Below are positions 1-11,326 of a DNA stretch of 64,000 nucleotides, piece after piece. The stretch comes from Dehalococcoidia bacterium. Its GTDB lineage: Bacteria > Chloroflexota > Dehalococcoidia > Lucifugimonadales > Australimonadaceae. The notes beneath the pieces were generated by a model. It was given only the letters and a program-made list of their open reading frames with translations, was not told where the DNA came from and did no database searches. Position numbers and translations under genes: made by a program. The stretch lies in NCBI GenBank assembly GCA_022449765.1, contig JAKUPZ010000001.1, positions 1-64,000 on the forward strand, read 5' to 3'. Each line of letters starts with the position of its first letter. The stretch's first letter is position 1.

Positions 1-146
1 ATTAGCGTCATTGCCAAGGAGCTTAACTCTAGGTAGAAAACGCCAACCTCAATTGCAGTGATGACAGCTAAAATAATCCCGATGATTACATATTCTTTTG
101 GTCCGGGATGACTGTGATTTTCGCTATGTGAATGCTCAGTTGCCAT
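1..146 (-). CDS. coxD: Cytochrome c oxidase subunit IV (CoxD-like), partial
   Basis: This is the N-terminal 48 codons of a gene that runs off the left window edge. The ATG lies at 146-144 and an AGGA-type ribosome site precedes it. The visible protein has a His-rich start (MATEHSHSENHSHPGP), then KEYVIIG and a membrane helix beginning IILAVITAIEVGVFY. That is the pattern of the small prokaryotic subunit IV of caa3-type oxidases. It is the last visible gene of a coxBACD order and starts 10 bp after coxC stops. The family call rests on this short segment and on its neighbours. Confidence 0.8.
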   Translation of the reverse strand, partial: MATEHSHSENHSHPGPKEYVIIGIILAVITAIEVGVFYLELSSLAMTL

Positions 147-156
147 TCTGATGTCC

Positions 157-810
157 TTACATAAGTCCTAATAATTGACCGGCATGTTTCGCACCTTCAG
201 CAGCATGTCCTTCTTTGCCGTAGGCACCAATGAGGTATACCACCCCGAAGATAACAATCCATACTATATCGACAAAGTGCCAGTACAGGCCCGCAATTTC
301 GACTTGAAGTGAGTTATCCTGACGAATTTTCCCTTTATAGGATGAGAACACAATCGTCCAGAGCCATATTACACCGAGAGTAACATGCGCCCCATGAAAT
401 CCTGTCATGATTAAGAAAGTACTTCCAAATAAGTTGGTTTGCGGTACGAGCCCGTAGTGTTTAAATTCTGCGAATTCATACATCTGGAAGCCAATAAAAA
501 TTGATCCTAATAAGGCAACTGAAACTGTCCAAAAACGGAATGACCCCATATTCCCACGTTGAATTGCAGCAAGCGCAAGGACCATTGCCAAACTGCTCAT
601 AAGAAGCACGAAAGTGCTGACGGAGGTAACAGGTATATTAAGAATTTCCTCTTGGGGGCCGCTAAGAGATTGGCCAGTATAAATAAGGTGTGTAGCAATC
701 AGCGTTCCGAAGAACATGACATCCGAACCTAAGAAAGCCCACATAAGGAGTTTTCGGTTATCGAGGCCTGTTGAGGTTCGATGATCGTCTATGCCGCTAA
801 CGTATCGCAT
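157..810 (-). CDS. coxC: Cytochrome c oxidase subunit III
   Basis: CoxC is the membrane subunit that stabilises the catalytic core of haem-copper oxidases. The 217-residue protein has about five hydrophobic helices. It starts with a short polar segment, then the subunit III motif LLMWAFLGSDVMFFGTL, and later GFHGAHVTLGVIW and YWHFVDIVWIVIF near the C-terminus. The length fits the short five-helix bacterial form that lacks helices I-II of the mitochondrial protein. It sits 30 bp downstream of coxA and 10 bp upstream of coxD in one minus-strand operon. Confidence 0.95.
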   Translation of the reverse strand: MRYVSGIDDHRTSTGLDNRKLLMWAFLGSDVMFFGTLIATHLIYTGQSLSGPQEEILNIPVTSVSTFVLLMSSLAMVLALAAIQRGNMGSFRFWTVSVALLGSIFIGFQMYEFAEFKHYGLVPQTNLFGSTFLIMTGFHGAHVTLGVIWLWTIVFSSYKGKIRQDNSLQVEIAGLYWHFVDIVWIVIFGVVYLIGAYGKEGHAAEGAKHAGQLLGLM

Positions 811-840
811 TTATTTCAATAGTTCCTTAAAAGCCATAAT

Positions 841-2703
841 TTAATGTTCGGATTCCTCTGCAGTAAGTGGCTCAAAGACCCAACCATATGCACCACGAAA
901 GAGAAGACAGCCAAAACCTACCATCACTGCAATGCCAGACCAGAAGTAATTATCATAAATCAAAAGACCTGCAGCAATCCCTGTAGCAGCGAACGCGAGT
1001 ACTAAAGGCCAGTATGAAGGGCTGGGCATGTGCGGCTCTCCGTGTTCTGGTAATTCTGGAGGCTCGACAACATTCGCCTCTTCATCCCACAATGGGTAAA
1101 GACTTTCTACAGTAGGTACCACCGCAAAGTTATAATGATGTGGTGGCGATGGAATTGACCATTCTAAAGTGGCACCTTGCCATGGGTTCATCCCCGAAGG
1201 TGCACCAGAGCGGGCAGATACGATTAAGTTGTAGATCAAGACCAGGATAGATAAGGCAATAATAAATGCTCCGAAACTGACAAAAAGATTTAAATCGTCC
1301 CAATTTTGATCAGCCGTGTAGGTATAAATTCGTCGTGGCATTCCTAAGACACCAAGGATATGCATGGGCATGAAAGTGACATTAAAACCAATAAACATTA
1401 GCCAGAAATGGAGATGCCCAATTTTTTCACTCATCATCCTGCCGGTCATTTTAGGGAACCAGTAATACAGCCCTGCAGTAAGGCCAAAAATGCTTCCACC
1501 AAAAAGAACATAATGGAAGTGAGCGACAATGAAGTAGGTATCTTGTTGCTGCGTGTCTACGGGTACCGCGGCGTGCATAACCCCACTTAGGCCACCAAGC
1601 ATGAACATGCTGATAAATCCAAGGCTAAACATTAGAGGTGTCCTATATTGAATAGTCCCCCCCCAAAGTGTTGCAAGCCAATTAAAGATTTTCACGCCCG
1701 TGGGGACACCAATAGCCATAGTTGCAGATGCGAACGCTGCAACTGCCCAAGCTCCGATTCCGGTAGTGAACATATGGTGAGCCCAAACGCCAAATCCCAA
1801 GAAAGCAATGACTGCGCCTGCAAATACAATAGTGGCATAGCCAAAAAGTGGTTTTCTCGAGAAGGTGGGGAGAATGTCGGACACAATACCCATTGCAGGA
1901 AGAATCAAAATGTAAACTTCAGGGTGACCAAACACCCAGAAGAGGTGCTGCCATAGCAAGGGATCAGCTCCTGCGCCGACAGTATCAAAGAAGTTCGTGT
2001 CAAAGAAGCGATCAAACATCAAAAGGGTAAGTGCAATCGTTAGCGGAGGGAATGCAAAAATAACCAAGAATGAAATAATGAGAGTCATCCATGCAAATAC
2101 GGGCATTCGCATCAGGGTCATGCCCGGAGCTCGAAGATTAAGTATGGTTACAACGAAATTAAGACCCGCAGCTGTTGTGCCTATACCCATAATCTGCAAG
2201 CCAAGGACCCAGTAATCGGTACTGGCCGATAATGTATATTCACTAATTGTAAGGGGTGCGTACCCGAACCATCCCATGTCAGGGAAGGCGCCCACGAAGA
2301 AGCTAAAGTTCATGAGGAGCGCACCGAACAAATACAGCCAATAGCTAAATGCATTTAATCGAGGGAACGCAACGTCCCTGGCACCGATCATTAGCGGTAT
2401 TAGAAAATTAAAAAATGCTGCACCGGCTGGCATGACGACCATGAATACCATGGTGGTTCCATGCATTGTGAATAATGAGTTGTAAGTTCCTGCGTCCATA
2501 AAAGTACTGTCAGCAGAGGACAGCTGGACTCGCATAAGGAGGGCTTCAATCCCGCCAAGAATGAAAAATATGAAAGCGCTTATGCCATAGAGAATTCCAA
2601 TTTTTTTATGATCTACCGTAGTGATCCACCCCCAGATACCTTCCGTTGATACTGGACGTTTGATTACTCCGATATTCACTAGATTTGCTAAATTCGCTGC
2701 CAT
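841..2703 (-). CDS. coxA: Cytochrome c oxidase subunit I, A1-type haem-copper oxidase
   Basis: CoxA is the catalytic membrane subunit. It reduces O2 to water at the haem a3-CuB site and pumps protons. The 620-residue protein carries the expected ligands: His81 (HGTTM) for haem a, His260 and Tyr264 (GHPEVY) with His309-His310 (WAHHMF) at CuB, and His395/His397 (HFHYV) for the two haems. Glu262 in HPEVY marks the D-channel of type A1, and Lys338 (VPTGVKIFNW) marks the K-channel. The order coxB-coxA-coxC-coxD and the cytochrome c domain on CoxB point to a caa3 oxidase taking electrons from a membrane-bound cytochrome. Confidence 0.98.
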   Translation of the reverse strand: MAANLANLVNIGVIKRPVSTEGIWGWITTVDHKKIGILYGISAFIFFILGGIEALLMRVQLSSADSTFMDAGTYNSLFTMHGTTMVFMVVMPAGAAFFNFLIPLMIGARDVAFPRLNAFSYWLYLFGALLMNFSFFVGAFPDMGWFGYAPLTISEYTLSASTDYWVLGLQIMGIGTTAAGLNFVVTILNLRAPGMTLMRMPVFAWMTLIISFLVIFAFPPLTIALTLLMFDRFFDTNFFDTVGAGADPLLWQHLFWVFGHPEVYILILPAMGIVSDILPTFSRKPLFGYATIVFAGAVIAFLGFGVWAHHMFTTGIGAWAVAAFASATMAIGVPTGVKIFNWLATLWGGTIQYRTPLMFSLGFISMFMLGGLSGVMHAAVPVDTQQQDTYFIVAHFHYVLFGGSIFGLTAGLYYWFPKMTGRMMSEKIGHLHFWLMFIGFNVTFMPMHILGVLGMPRRIYTYTADQNWDDLNLFVSFGAFIIALSILVLIYNLIVSARSGAPSGMNPWQGATLEWSIPSPPHHYNFAVVPTVESLYPLWDEEANVVEPPELPEHGEPHMPSPSYWPLVLAFAATGIAAGLLIYDNYFWSGIAVMVGFGCLLFRGAYGWVFEPLTAEESEH

Positions 2704-2729
2704 TTTTCAGTAATTCTCCGCTTGTAGCC

Positions 2730-3851
2730 TTAGCGCTTAAGACTCTGTAAATACGCGACTACTTGATCGATTTGTGCTTCAGTCAATAAATCGGTATTAG
2801 GGTCACCTCTGTGGAAAGTGGGCATTAAGCCGCTACCTTCTTCAGGGACAGGTTTTAGATCTCTCACGTTTGAGACCCATTGCTTAAGGTTTTTACTATT
2901 GTTGTCGAGAATACCGGCACCAAGCGTATTACGCTCACCAAATAAGGTTAAATTAGGGCCGATCTTGCCCACAGCGTTAGTACCATTAATTGCATGGCAA
3001 CCCGAGCAACCGCCTGCAATCTCAAATACATTTTTACCTAACGCCTCTACGCTTCCTGCTGCAGGTGTCACTACTGAAGAATTCATGCTTTCTACCCACC
3101 GGTCAAATCCGCCAGTGGTATCTACGTGGACCCTGAATCGCATCAATGCGTGAGCAGAACCACAAAATTCAGCGCATTGACCGTAATAAATCCCCGGCTC
3201 AGTTGCAGTGAATTTTTCTAAAGGATTTTGACGGTTAGGAACCATGTCTGTTTTTCCGACAAGCTGTGGAACCCAAAATGAGTGAATTACATTGTCAGAT
3301 TCTAGGGTTATCGAGACCTGTCGTCCAACTGGGATGTGAAGTTCATTAGCGGTGATTAGTTCAGAACCATCAGGACCTAGGCCCGGATATTGAAACTCAA
3401 ACCACCATTGCTTCCCCACGGCGGTAATCTCTAAAACATTAGCATCGGGTTCATCTTGCGTTTGAACTACCCATAGCACGGTAGGTACAGCAATAGAAAT
3501 CAAGATTAATATAGGCACTACAGTCCATGTAATTTCTAATCCTGTATGGCCATGAATCTGCTGTGCTTTTCTGCCCGGTCGGTCACGAAATTTTACAAGA
3601 ATATATGCCATGCCAATTAGAACGAATGCTCCCACAAGAGCAGCAGCCCAAATTACATAGATATAGATGTCGTAAATTCGTTGAGTAGAATCTGAACGTG
3701 CGACAAAAGTGTTTTGCGGGGTATCACAAGCTGCCAACAGAAGCAAAAACACTCCGATTATGGGCGCAAGAACGAGTAAGCGACTTGATAGGCTTCTTCT
3801 GATTTTATGAGGAAGGTACTTTTTGTTGGTTTGCATACTAAAAACTGACAC
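2730..3851 (-). CDS. coxB: Cytochrome c oxidase subunit II with fused cytochrome c (caa3 type)
   Basis: CoxB takes electrons from a cytochrome c and passes them through CuA to CoxA. Residues 1-42 form a signal with a lipobox (LLLAAC, lipidated Cys42). Two membrane helices follow at about 63-86 and 109-130. The CuA cupredoxin domain has His190, then Cys226, Glu228, Cys230, His234 and Met237 (QCAEFCGSAHALM). A class I cytochrome c domain with CSGCH at 282-286 is fused at the C-terminus. The fusion makes it caa3 type, so a soluble cytochrome c need not be the immediate donor. A second in-frame ATG (MQTNKK) lies 15 bases after the annotated start. Confidence 0.97.
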   Translation of the reverse strand: MSVFSMQTNKKYLPHKIRRSLSSRLLVLAPIIGVFLLLLAACDTPQNTFVARSDSTQRIYDIYIYVIWAAALVGAFVLIGMAYILVKFRDRPGRKAQQIHGHTGLEITWTVVPILILISIAVPTVLWVVQTQDEPDANVLEITAVGKQWWFEFQYPGLGPDGSELITANELHIPVGRQVSITLESDNVIHSFWVPQLVGKTDMVPNRQNPLEKFTATEPGIYYGQCAEFCGSAHALMRFRVHVDTTGGFDRWVESMNSSVVTPAAGSVEALGKNVFEIAGGCSGCHAINGTNAVGKIGPNLTLFGERNTLGAGILDNNSKNLKQWVSNVRDLKPVPEEGSGLMPTFHRGDPNTDLLTEAQIDQVVAYLQSLKR

Positions 3852-3868
3852 ACATTTGACTTGTTACG

Positions 3869-3896
3869 GATATCACAGATTGAAGGGTAAGGTCAA
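3869..3896 (-). promoter_or_regulatory. Possible promoter for coxBACD
   Basis: On the minus strand a TTGACC box (3896-3891) is followed after about 16 bp by GATATC (3874-3869), about 20 bp upstream of the coxB ATG. The -35 is good and the -10 is weak. It is divergent from the 23S rRNA promoter. This is inference from motif match only. Confidence 0.35.
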
Positions 3897-3963
3897 GCAG
3901 ATATGCCTGTGCATGCGGGTTTTTAAGACTCTTAATTTTTTGAAATTTGTGATTTCGGGCCGT

Positions 3964-3993
3964 TGACACTTTTACCTGTAATTCCGTATACTA
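3964..3993 (+). promoter_or_regulatory. Promoter of the 23S rRNA unit
   Basis: A perfect TTGACA (3964-3969) is followed after 18 bp by TATACT (3988-3993), one mismatch from consensus. It is the best promoter match in the gap. It points into the 23S leader and explains how 23S can be transcribed with no 16S upstream. The predicted start near 4000 leaves a leader of about 260 nt. Confidence 0.75.
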
Positions 3994-4260
3994 GCTTGGC
4001 TGTCGTTAGGACTGCATGGAGTTAGCATAAAATATGACCCAGGTCGTAATTAACACCTAAAGCACTAACGGCATGGCTACCGATAATTAAGGGCGGTGGC
4101 ACGCCTGAGCGGCCACCGCCTTTGCACGTTAACAAGAGAATATCGAGTGAGTACGAGCAGCAGTCCATCTGAACAGGATGGATGGGCTGCAACTTCATCA
4201 TCAATTTGATGATCATTGAGCCAAGAGAATCATATCTGCATTAAGCAGATGTAAGAGTTA
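3994..4260 (+). other. Structured leader of pre-23S rRNA
   Basis: This gene-free leader is rich in stem-loops. A GC-rich hairpin has arms 4092-4100 and 4112-4120 and is followed by TTT, so it could act as an attenuator or processing signal. Smaller dyads are CCATC/GATGG near 4165-4180, ATCATC/GATGAT near 4197-4213, and ATCTGC/GCAGAT near 4232-4248. The 5' arm of the 23S processing stem (4125-4152) lies inside it. The overlapping open frame at 4022-4216 has no protein features and is not called. Confidence 0.6.
4125..4152 (+). repeat. 5' arm of the pre-23S processing stem
   Basis: This 28-nt arm is the reverse complement of 7256-7282 except for a one-base bulge. The two arms bracket the whole 23S gene. 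Such flanking stems are the normal RNase III-type processing substrate of bacterial pre-rRNA; the pairing is seen directly and the enzyme is inferred. Confidence 0.85.
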
Positions 4261-7245
<2,985 letters not shown>

Positions 7246-7255
7246 ATAAAATTCT

Positions 7256-7282
7256 ACTCACTCGAATTCTCTTGTTAACGTG
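7256..7282 (+). repeat. 3' arm of the pre-23S processing stem
   Basis: This arm is complementary to 4125-4152, with 27 nt pairing and one bulged base on the 5' side. It starts 11 nt after the mature 23S end and finishes 29 nt before the tRNA. The same cleavage would therefore release the tRNA-bearing tail. Confidence 0.85.
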
Positions 7283-7310
7283 TTCCCCATTTGATAAGTC
7301 AGGATTTCGA

Positions 7311-7385
7311 TGCGGGGTGGAGCAGTGGCAGCTCGTCGGGCTCATAACCCGAAGGTCCCAGGTTCGAGTCCTGGCCCCGCTACCA
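7311..7385 (+). tRNA. Initiator tRNA-Met (CAU), CCA encoded
   Basis: The 75-nt sequence folds as a cloverleaf with anticodon loop CTCATAA and an encoded CCA. It has the initiator hallmarks: three G-C pairs at the base of the anticodon stem (GGG/CCC), a mismatched 1-72 pair (U1:U72), and an A11-U24 D-stem pair. The T-arm is GGTTCGAGTCC-like. It lies 65 bp after 23S and is probably co-transcribed with it. The minus-strand open frame over it is an artefact. Confidence 0.96.
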
Positions 7386-7479
7386 AAATTCCCCCTATTA
7401 ACAGAGCGTCGGATGCGTGTTTGATGATTTAGATGTACAATTTTCACGCTTGCATGAATTCCTTTGAAGGGAGCCATAA

Positions 7480-8799
7480 ATGCTCACAATAGAAGCTAAT
7501 GATCTTGTGACGAAGGTGACTGGAGATGCCCCAATGGGAATGTACTTCCGGGAATTCTGGTTGCCCTTTCTTTTTTCGAACGAACTTGAAGTAGACGGAC
7601 CACCTGAAAGAATTAGATTACTCGGCGAAGATTTAATCGCATTTCGTAATAGCGAAGGTAAGGTGGGTCTTATAGGTGAGCACTGCCCGCATCGTTATGC
7701 ATCTTTGTTTTTTGGTCGAAACGAAGAAGGAGGTATGGCATGTGTATACCACGGCTGGAAATTTTCTCCCGATGGCACCTGCCTAGATATGCCTTCCGAA
7801 CCCGAAGCGAGTAATTTTAGAGATAAAGTCAAGCAACCTGCTTATCCTTGTGAAGAACGAGGTGGGGTAGTTTGGGCTTATATGGGCGACCAAAAGGTTT
7901 TGCCTGCTTTACCTGATTTAGAATGGATGGATTTGCCCGCAGATCAAATTGTCGCTTCAAAACGAATTCAGTACACTAACTGGCTTCAAGGCTTGGAAGG
8001 TGAGATTGACCAATCCCATTTGTCTTTCACTCATAGGCGCCTTAAATATGGTGAAGGATTAAATTTTTCAGGCACTCTTGTTAATCAAATAAGGCAATCA
8101 GATAAGCATCCAGTATTTGAAACGATTAACACTGAAGCAGGCGTTTGTATTGGTTCAGGCAGGAAAGCGCCTGATGGCCAAAAGTATTGGCGCATAAGCC
8201 AATGGCTTACTCCTTCCCATATTATGACTGGCCCGTATGGTCCTAACCCGATGAGGAATTGGAGAATGTGGGTTCCTGTAGATGACGTAACTGTCCTGAT
8301 TATGGGTTGCCATTTTCATCCCAATCGCGCGATTGAGGGGTCTGAAAGGGAGAAACTGGTTACAAATGGCCAAGTGTGGAACATTTCACCGCATCTAAGG
8401 CTTCATAAGCAAGGACAAGCTTTTGCGAAATGGCACCCTAAACCAGGTCTTGAAAATGATTTCTTTATTGATAGGCAGATACAGAAAACCGAGAGTTATT
8501 CTGGGATTGAAGAGTTTTGGGCTCAAGACGCAGCTCCTCAAATTTCAATGGGGCCGATCACGCCAAGGAATTTAGAGCATCTTGGGACATCTGATTTAGG
8601 TATCATTGCTATGAGGAAACGGCTTCTTAGCGAACTAAAAGCATTTGAGCAAAATAAAACAGCACCACCCCAAGTAAATCACCCGGAATGGTATAGGGTT
8701 CGTTCAGATGCAGCCATTCTCGCAAGCGACGAACCTTGGTATAAGGCAACTGCAGAACGTCGGGTTGCCTATGCTAATTCAAACCCTGATTGCCCATAA
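7480..8799 (+). CDS. Rieske non-haem iron ring-hydroxylating oxygenase, phthalate-dioxygenase-like
   Basis: This is the oxygenase component of a two- or three-part Rieske system, which hydroxylates an aromatic or similar substrate using electrons from a separate reductase. The 439-residue protein has Rieske ligands Cys69/His71 (CPHR) and Cys88/His91 (CVYHGWKF). The mononuclear-iron motif EIDQSHLSFTH lies near residues 184-195, and the C-terminal segment MGPITPRNLEHLGTSD is typical of the phthalate 4,5-dioxygenase group. A GAAGGGA ribosome site precedes the ATG. No reductase gene lies nearby. The substrate is unknown; the subgroup call is from motif resemblance. Confidence 0.9.
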   Translation: MLTIEANDLVTKVTGDAPMGMYFREFWLPFLFSNELEVDGPPERIRLLGEDLIAFRNSEGKVGLIGEHCPHRYASLFFGRNEEGGMACVYHGWKFSPDGTCLDMPSEPEASNFRDKVKQPAYPCEERGGVVWAYMGDQKVLPALPDLEWMDLPADQIVASKRIQYTNWLQGLEGEIDQSHLSFTHRRLKYGEGLNFSGTLVNQIRQSDKHPVFETINTEAGVCIGSGRKAPDGQKYWRISQWLTPSHIMTGPYGPNPMRNWRMWVPVDDVTVLIMGCHFHPNRAIEGSEREKLVTNGQVWNISPHLRLHKQGQAFAKWHPKPGLENDFFIDRQIQKTESYSGIEEFWAQDAAPQISMGPITPRNLEHLGTSDLGIIAMRKRLLSELKAFEQNKTAPPQVNHPEWYRVRSDAAILASDEPWYKATAERRVAYANSNPDCP

Positions 8800-9801
8800 T
8801 TAGGTCTTTAATACACCTTCGGCGAATACCTCGTCGAAGGTGTTCTTTTTAGCCATTATTCCTTGTTCGTGACTTATGCCTATGTACCACTCTAGCATTC
8901 TCTTGTTCGCCTCGATGCCATAAACGAAAGGATCTCCCCATTTTTTGAATTGATTTTCTATGTATTCTCGTAGGTAAATCACTGAAAAGCTTCCGCGGTC
9001 CCTCAGCAAATCATAATAGGCTTGGGCTTTTGACTGCTCAAAGGCATTATAAATTCGCATAGCTAGATCTGGGTTTTCCCTGTTTAATTTTCCACTCATT
9101 ACCATCATATGCACGGGGGTAAATATACTTTCATCTCGCCAAAGACGCAGATCTTCATCCATATAATCTGGAAATAGCCTGCGTATGCGATGATCACTTT
9201 CCACCCATCCGAAAAGTTCAGGGTCGGAGATATCTCCGAGAAAAGCGTCAATTTCGCCATCGAGCAATCTTTGAAGATGATCTTTTACACTAATTTTGCC
9301 ATTAGTAACGACCTCCACATTGGCCGACTTATCATAAATGGGGAAATAGTCTTCCGCATCTGTAACTAACCATTTGAAGGTAGATGTATCTACCCCATGC
9401 CGGTGTTTTAGAAGTCCTCTACACCAGGTCACGATTGCAGAGCGGAATGATCGAGTTGCAATACGTCGTCCTTCAAGGTCTTTTGGTCCTCCTATGCCTC
9501 GATCATTACGTACAACCATGTACCAATGAGCACTTTTTCGTTTAACGAAGATTGGAAGTCCAGTGATATCCCAGCCTTGATCGATAGCCGCTAACCAATA
9601 ACCCATATTTAGATCACATAGGCCGAAATCTCCTGTTTTCATACGAGAATCCCCGGTAGGCGTCGGGCCTAACTCGTCAAAAGGCTCTAATTCGACTCCT
9701 TCGATTTTCACTCTTCCTTCCATCAACGGCCTGACTATTTCATAAGTCATTGAAGCGTACCCAACCGAAATTTCTAGCTTCATTGGATTAGAAGAATTCA
9801 T
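8800..9801 (-). CDS. 4,5-dihydroxyphthalate decarboxylase-like / NMT1-fold protein
   Basis: The 333-residue protein has the periplasmic-binding-protein fold seen in 4,5-dihydroxyphthalate decarboxylases (Pht5 type) and related NMT1/THI5 proteins. It starts MKLEISVGYASMTYE after a short leader, then has EGRVKIEGVELEPFDELGP, a segment FGLCDLNMGYWLAA, and GIGGPKDLEGRRIATRS. There is no signal peptide, so a cytoplasmic enzyme fits better than a secreted binding protein. An AAGGAG site supports the ATG at 9801. Its stop abuts the stop of the Rieske gene with no gap. Together the pair suggests aromatic-acid oxidation then decarboxylation, but the reaction is not proven. Confidence 0.75.
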   Translation of the reverse strand: MNSSNPMKLEISVGYASMTYEIVRPLMEGRVKIEGVELEPFDELGPTPTGDSRMKTGDFGLCDLNMGYWLAAIDQGWDITGLPIFVKRKSAHWYMVVRNDRGIGGPKDLEGRRIATRSFRSAIVTWCRGLLKHRHGVDTSTFKWLVTDAEDYFPIYDKSANVEVVTNGKISVKDHLQRLLDGEIDAFLGDISDPELFGWVESDHRIRRLFPDYMDEDLRLWRDESIFTPVHMMVMSGKLNRENPDLAMRIYNAFEQSKAQAYYDLLRDRGSFSVIYLREYIENQFKKWGDPFVYGIEANKRMLEWYIGISHEQGIMAKKNTFDEVFAEGVLKT

Positions 9802-9839
9802 TTAAGGCTCCTTATGCCGAACGGATCGTGTCTGAGTGC

Positions 9840-9869
9840 ACCCTATTAGTTAATTGGATTGCTGGTCAA
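9840..9869 (-). promoter_or_regulatory. Possible promoter of the decarboxylase-like gene
   Basis: On the minus strand TTGACC (9869-9864) is followed after 18 bp by TAGGGT (9845-9840), about 40 bp before the ATG. The same TAGGGT -10 form recurs in the divergent promoter at 10249-10277. Confidence 0.45.
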
Positions 9870-10248
9870 GCCTAGAATGAATCGTCAGGTCATGGAATTT
9901 ATGAATTGAAATAATTAATTATTAGCAATATTAAAATTAGTAAATTTGGAACAAGGTTGAATTATGACGGAATAGGGCTTAGATAAGTAAATGAAGGACG
10001 AAAACGGCAAAAATCAAGGCTTTCTTCGTAGCTGATTTCCTAGTAACAATGATTGCCAAGGAGCTAGGCAGTCAAGTGGCTAAGGCGATATTGGTTGCAT
10101 ATTCTACGATGTAGATATTTTGTGAAATCTTGATATCCGATTTGCTCTCTGTCACTAGTTCAAGGGGGCGAGAGCATTAATTGATAGAAAAAGGCAAAAA
10201 TGATAGTAATCCGACGATAATTAAAAAATATGCTACGAATTATGGACA
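9870..10248. other. AT-rich intergenic stretch without a recognisable gene
   Basis: No open frame here reaches a plausible size, and I see no tRNA, riboswitch or terminator. The octamer GCAAAAAT occurs twice (near 10007 and 10194). The divergent layout between two promoters makes this a likely regulatory region. It is the longest gene-free stretch of the window together with 10278-10450. Confidence 0.5.
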
Positions 10249-10277
10249 TTGACACGCTTAGTTTAGATGGCTAGGGT
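10249..10277 (+). promoter_or_regulatory. Possible promoter of the glycine betaine transporter operon
   Basis: A perfect TTGACA (10249-10254) is followed after exactly 17 bp by TAGGGT (10272-10277). A transcript from here would have a leader of about 165 nt. The leader contains the 12-nt palindrome AGCTTGCAAGCT near 10302-10313, which could bind a regulator. Confidence 0.45.
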
Positions 10278-10355
10278 GTGTATATCTCTGCGGCAAGGGG
10301 GCAGCTTGCAAGCTATATTGCAGGTCCATATTTAAGCCCTTCCATCGATTCCCGC

Positions 10356-10374
10356 GGGTCGATTCCCCCAACCA
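10356..10374 (+). other. tRNA 3'-end-like fragment
   Basis: The 19 nt from 10356 to 10374 look like a T-arm plus acceptor end ending in ACCA, followed by a run of seven T. The T-loop is one base short, and no anticodon arm precedes it. TCGATTCCC occurs twice here (10345-10353 and 10359-10367). It may be a decayed tRNA end or chance. Confidence 0.25.
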
Positions 10375-10450
10375 ATTTTTTTAGTAATTACGGAATTATT
10401 ATTGATGTATTTAAACCAAAACCTACGAACCAGAAAGACAGGGAGTAGCT

Positions 10451-11326
10451 ATGGCAATTAAGACGAAAGAAAAACCCCAGGTAAGCGTTCAGGGCCTATG
10501 GAAACTATTTGGAGATAACATCCCTAAGGAAATTACTCCTGAATTAGAAGGGCGAAGCAAGGCGGACCTTCGAGAAACTGACGGCGTTGTGCTAGCTCTT
10601 AAAGATGTTAGTTTTGACGTGAGCAAAGGTGAAACCTTTGTAGTGATGGGGCTTTCCGGAAGCGGGAAATCTACGCTAGTTCGTACATTAATAAGACTTA
10701 TTGAGCCTAGCTTTGGGGCCATTGAGTTTGAAGGCGAAGATATTTTGCACTACGGCACGGATGCGCTGATACAGTTTCGGCGCTCTAAAACTGCGATGGT
10801 ATTCCAGCATTTTGGGCTACTACCACATCGAAACGTTAGAGAAAATGTAGCCTGGGGCCTTGAAGTTCGCGGGATGTCGTCTCAGGAAAGATTGCAAATA
10901 GCTGATGAGACACTTGAATTAGTAGGTCTCCAAGGCTGGGGTGAGTATAGACCGTCAATGCTGAGCGGGGGCATGCAGCAACGCGTAGGTTTGGCGAGAG
11001 CATTGGCTGCAGATCCTGATGTATTGCTGATGGACGAACCTTTTAGCGGATTAGATCCTCTGATCCGCAGAGATATGCAGAATGAATTGCTGCATCTTCA
11101 GGAAAAATTTCGCAAAACAATTATATTTATTACGCATGATATGAACGAAGCGCTCAAGATTGGGGATCGCATAGCTATTATGCGAGATGGTCTAGTGGTG
11201 CAGATTGGTACGGGAGATGAGATTTTGAATTCTCCCGCAGATGATTATGTATCGGAATTTACAAGAGACGTCCGAGAGGCAGCCCAGTTGACTATTCCTT
11301 CTCCTCAGGAATCTGGAATCCGATAA
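10451..11326 (+). CDS. proV: Glycine betaine/proline ABC transporter, ATP-binding protein
   Basis: This is the ATPase of an osmoprotectant importer. The 291-residue protein has Walker [10 protein letters not shown] (67-75), Q-loop [14 protein letters not shown] (about 116-129), signature LSGGMQQR (171-178), Walker [14 protein letters not shown] (191-203) and the switch His in FITHD. The ProV-specific N-terminal region before the P-loop is present. The protein ends soon after the ATPase domain and lacks the tandem CBS domains that sense ionic strength in longer ProV/OpuA proteins. A GGGAG site precedes the ATG. It overlaps proW by one base (TAATG), so the two are translationally coupled. Confidence 0.95.
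   Translation: MAIKTKEKPQVSVQGLWKLFGDNIPKEITPELEGRSKADLRETDGVVLALKDVSFDVSKGETFVVMGLSGSGKSTLVRTLIRLIEPSFGAIEFEGEDILHYGTDALIQFRRSKTAMVFQHFGLLPHRNVRENVAWGLEVRGMSSQERLQIADETLELVGLQGWGEYRPSMLSGGMQQRVGLARALAADPDVLLMDEPFSGLDPLIRRDMQNELLHLQEKFRKTIIFITHDMNEALKIGDRIAIMRDGLVVQIGTGDEILNSPADDYVSEFTRDVREAAQLTIPSPQESGIR

Noticed and set aside
10050-10065. Match of about 14 nt (ATTGCCAAGGAGCT) between here and the start of the window
   Set aside because: The first copy is inside coxD coding sequence and there is no further similarity around it; chance is enough.
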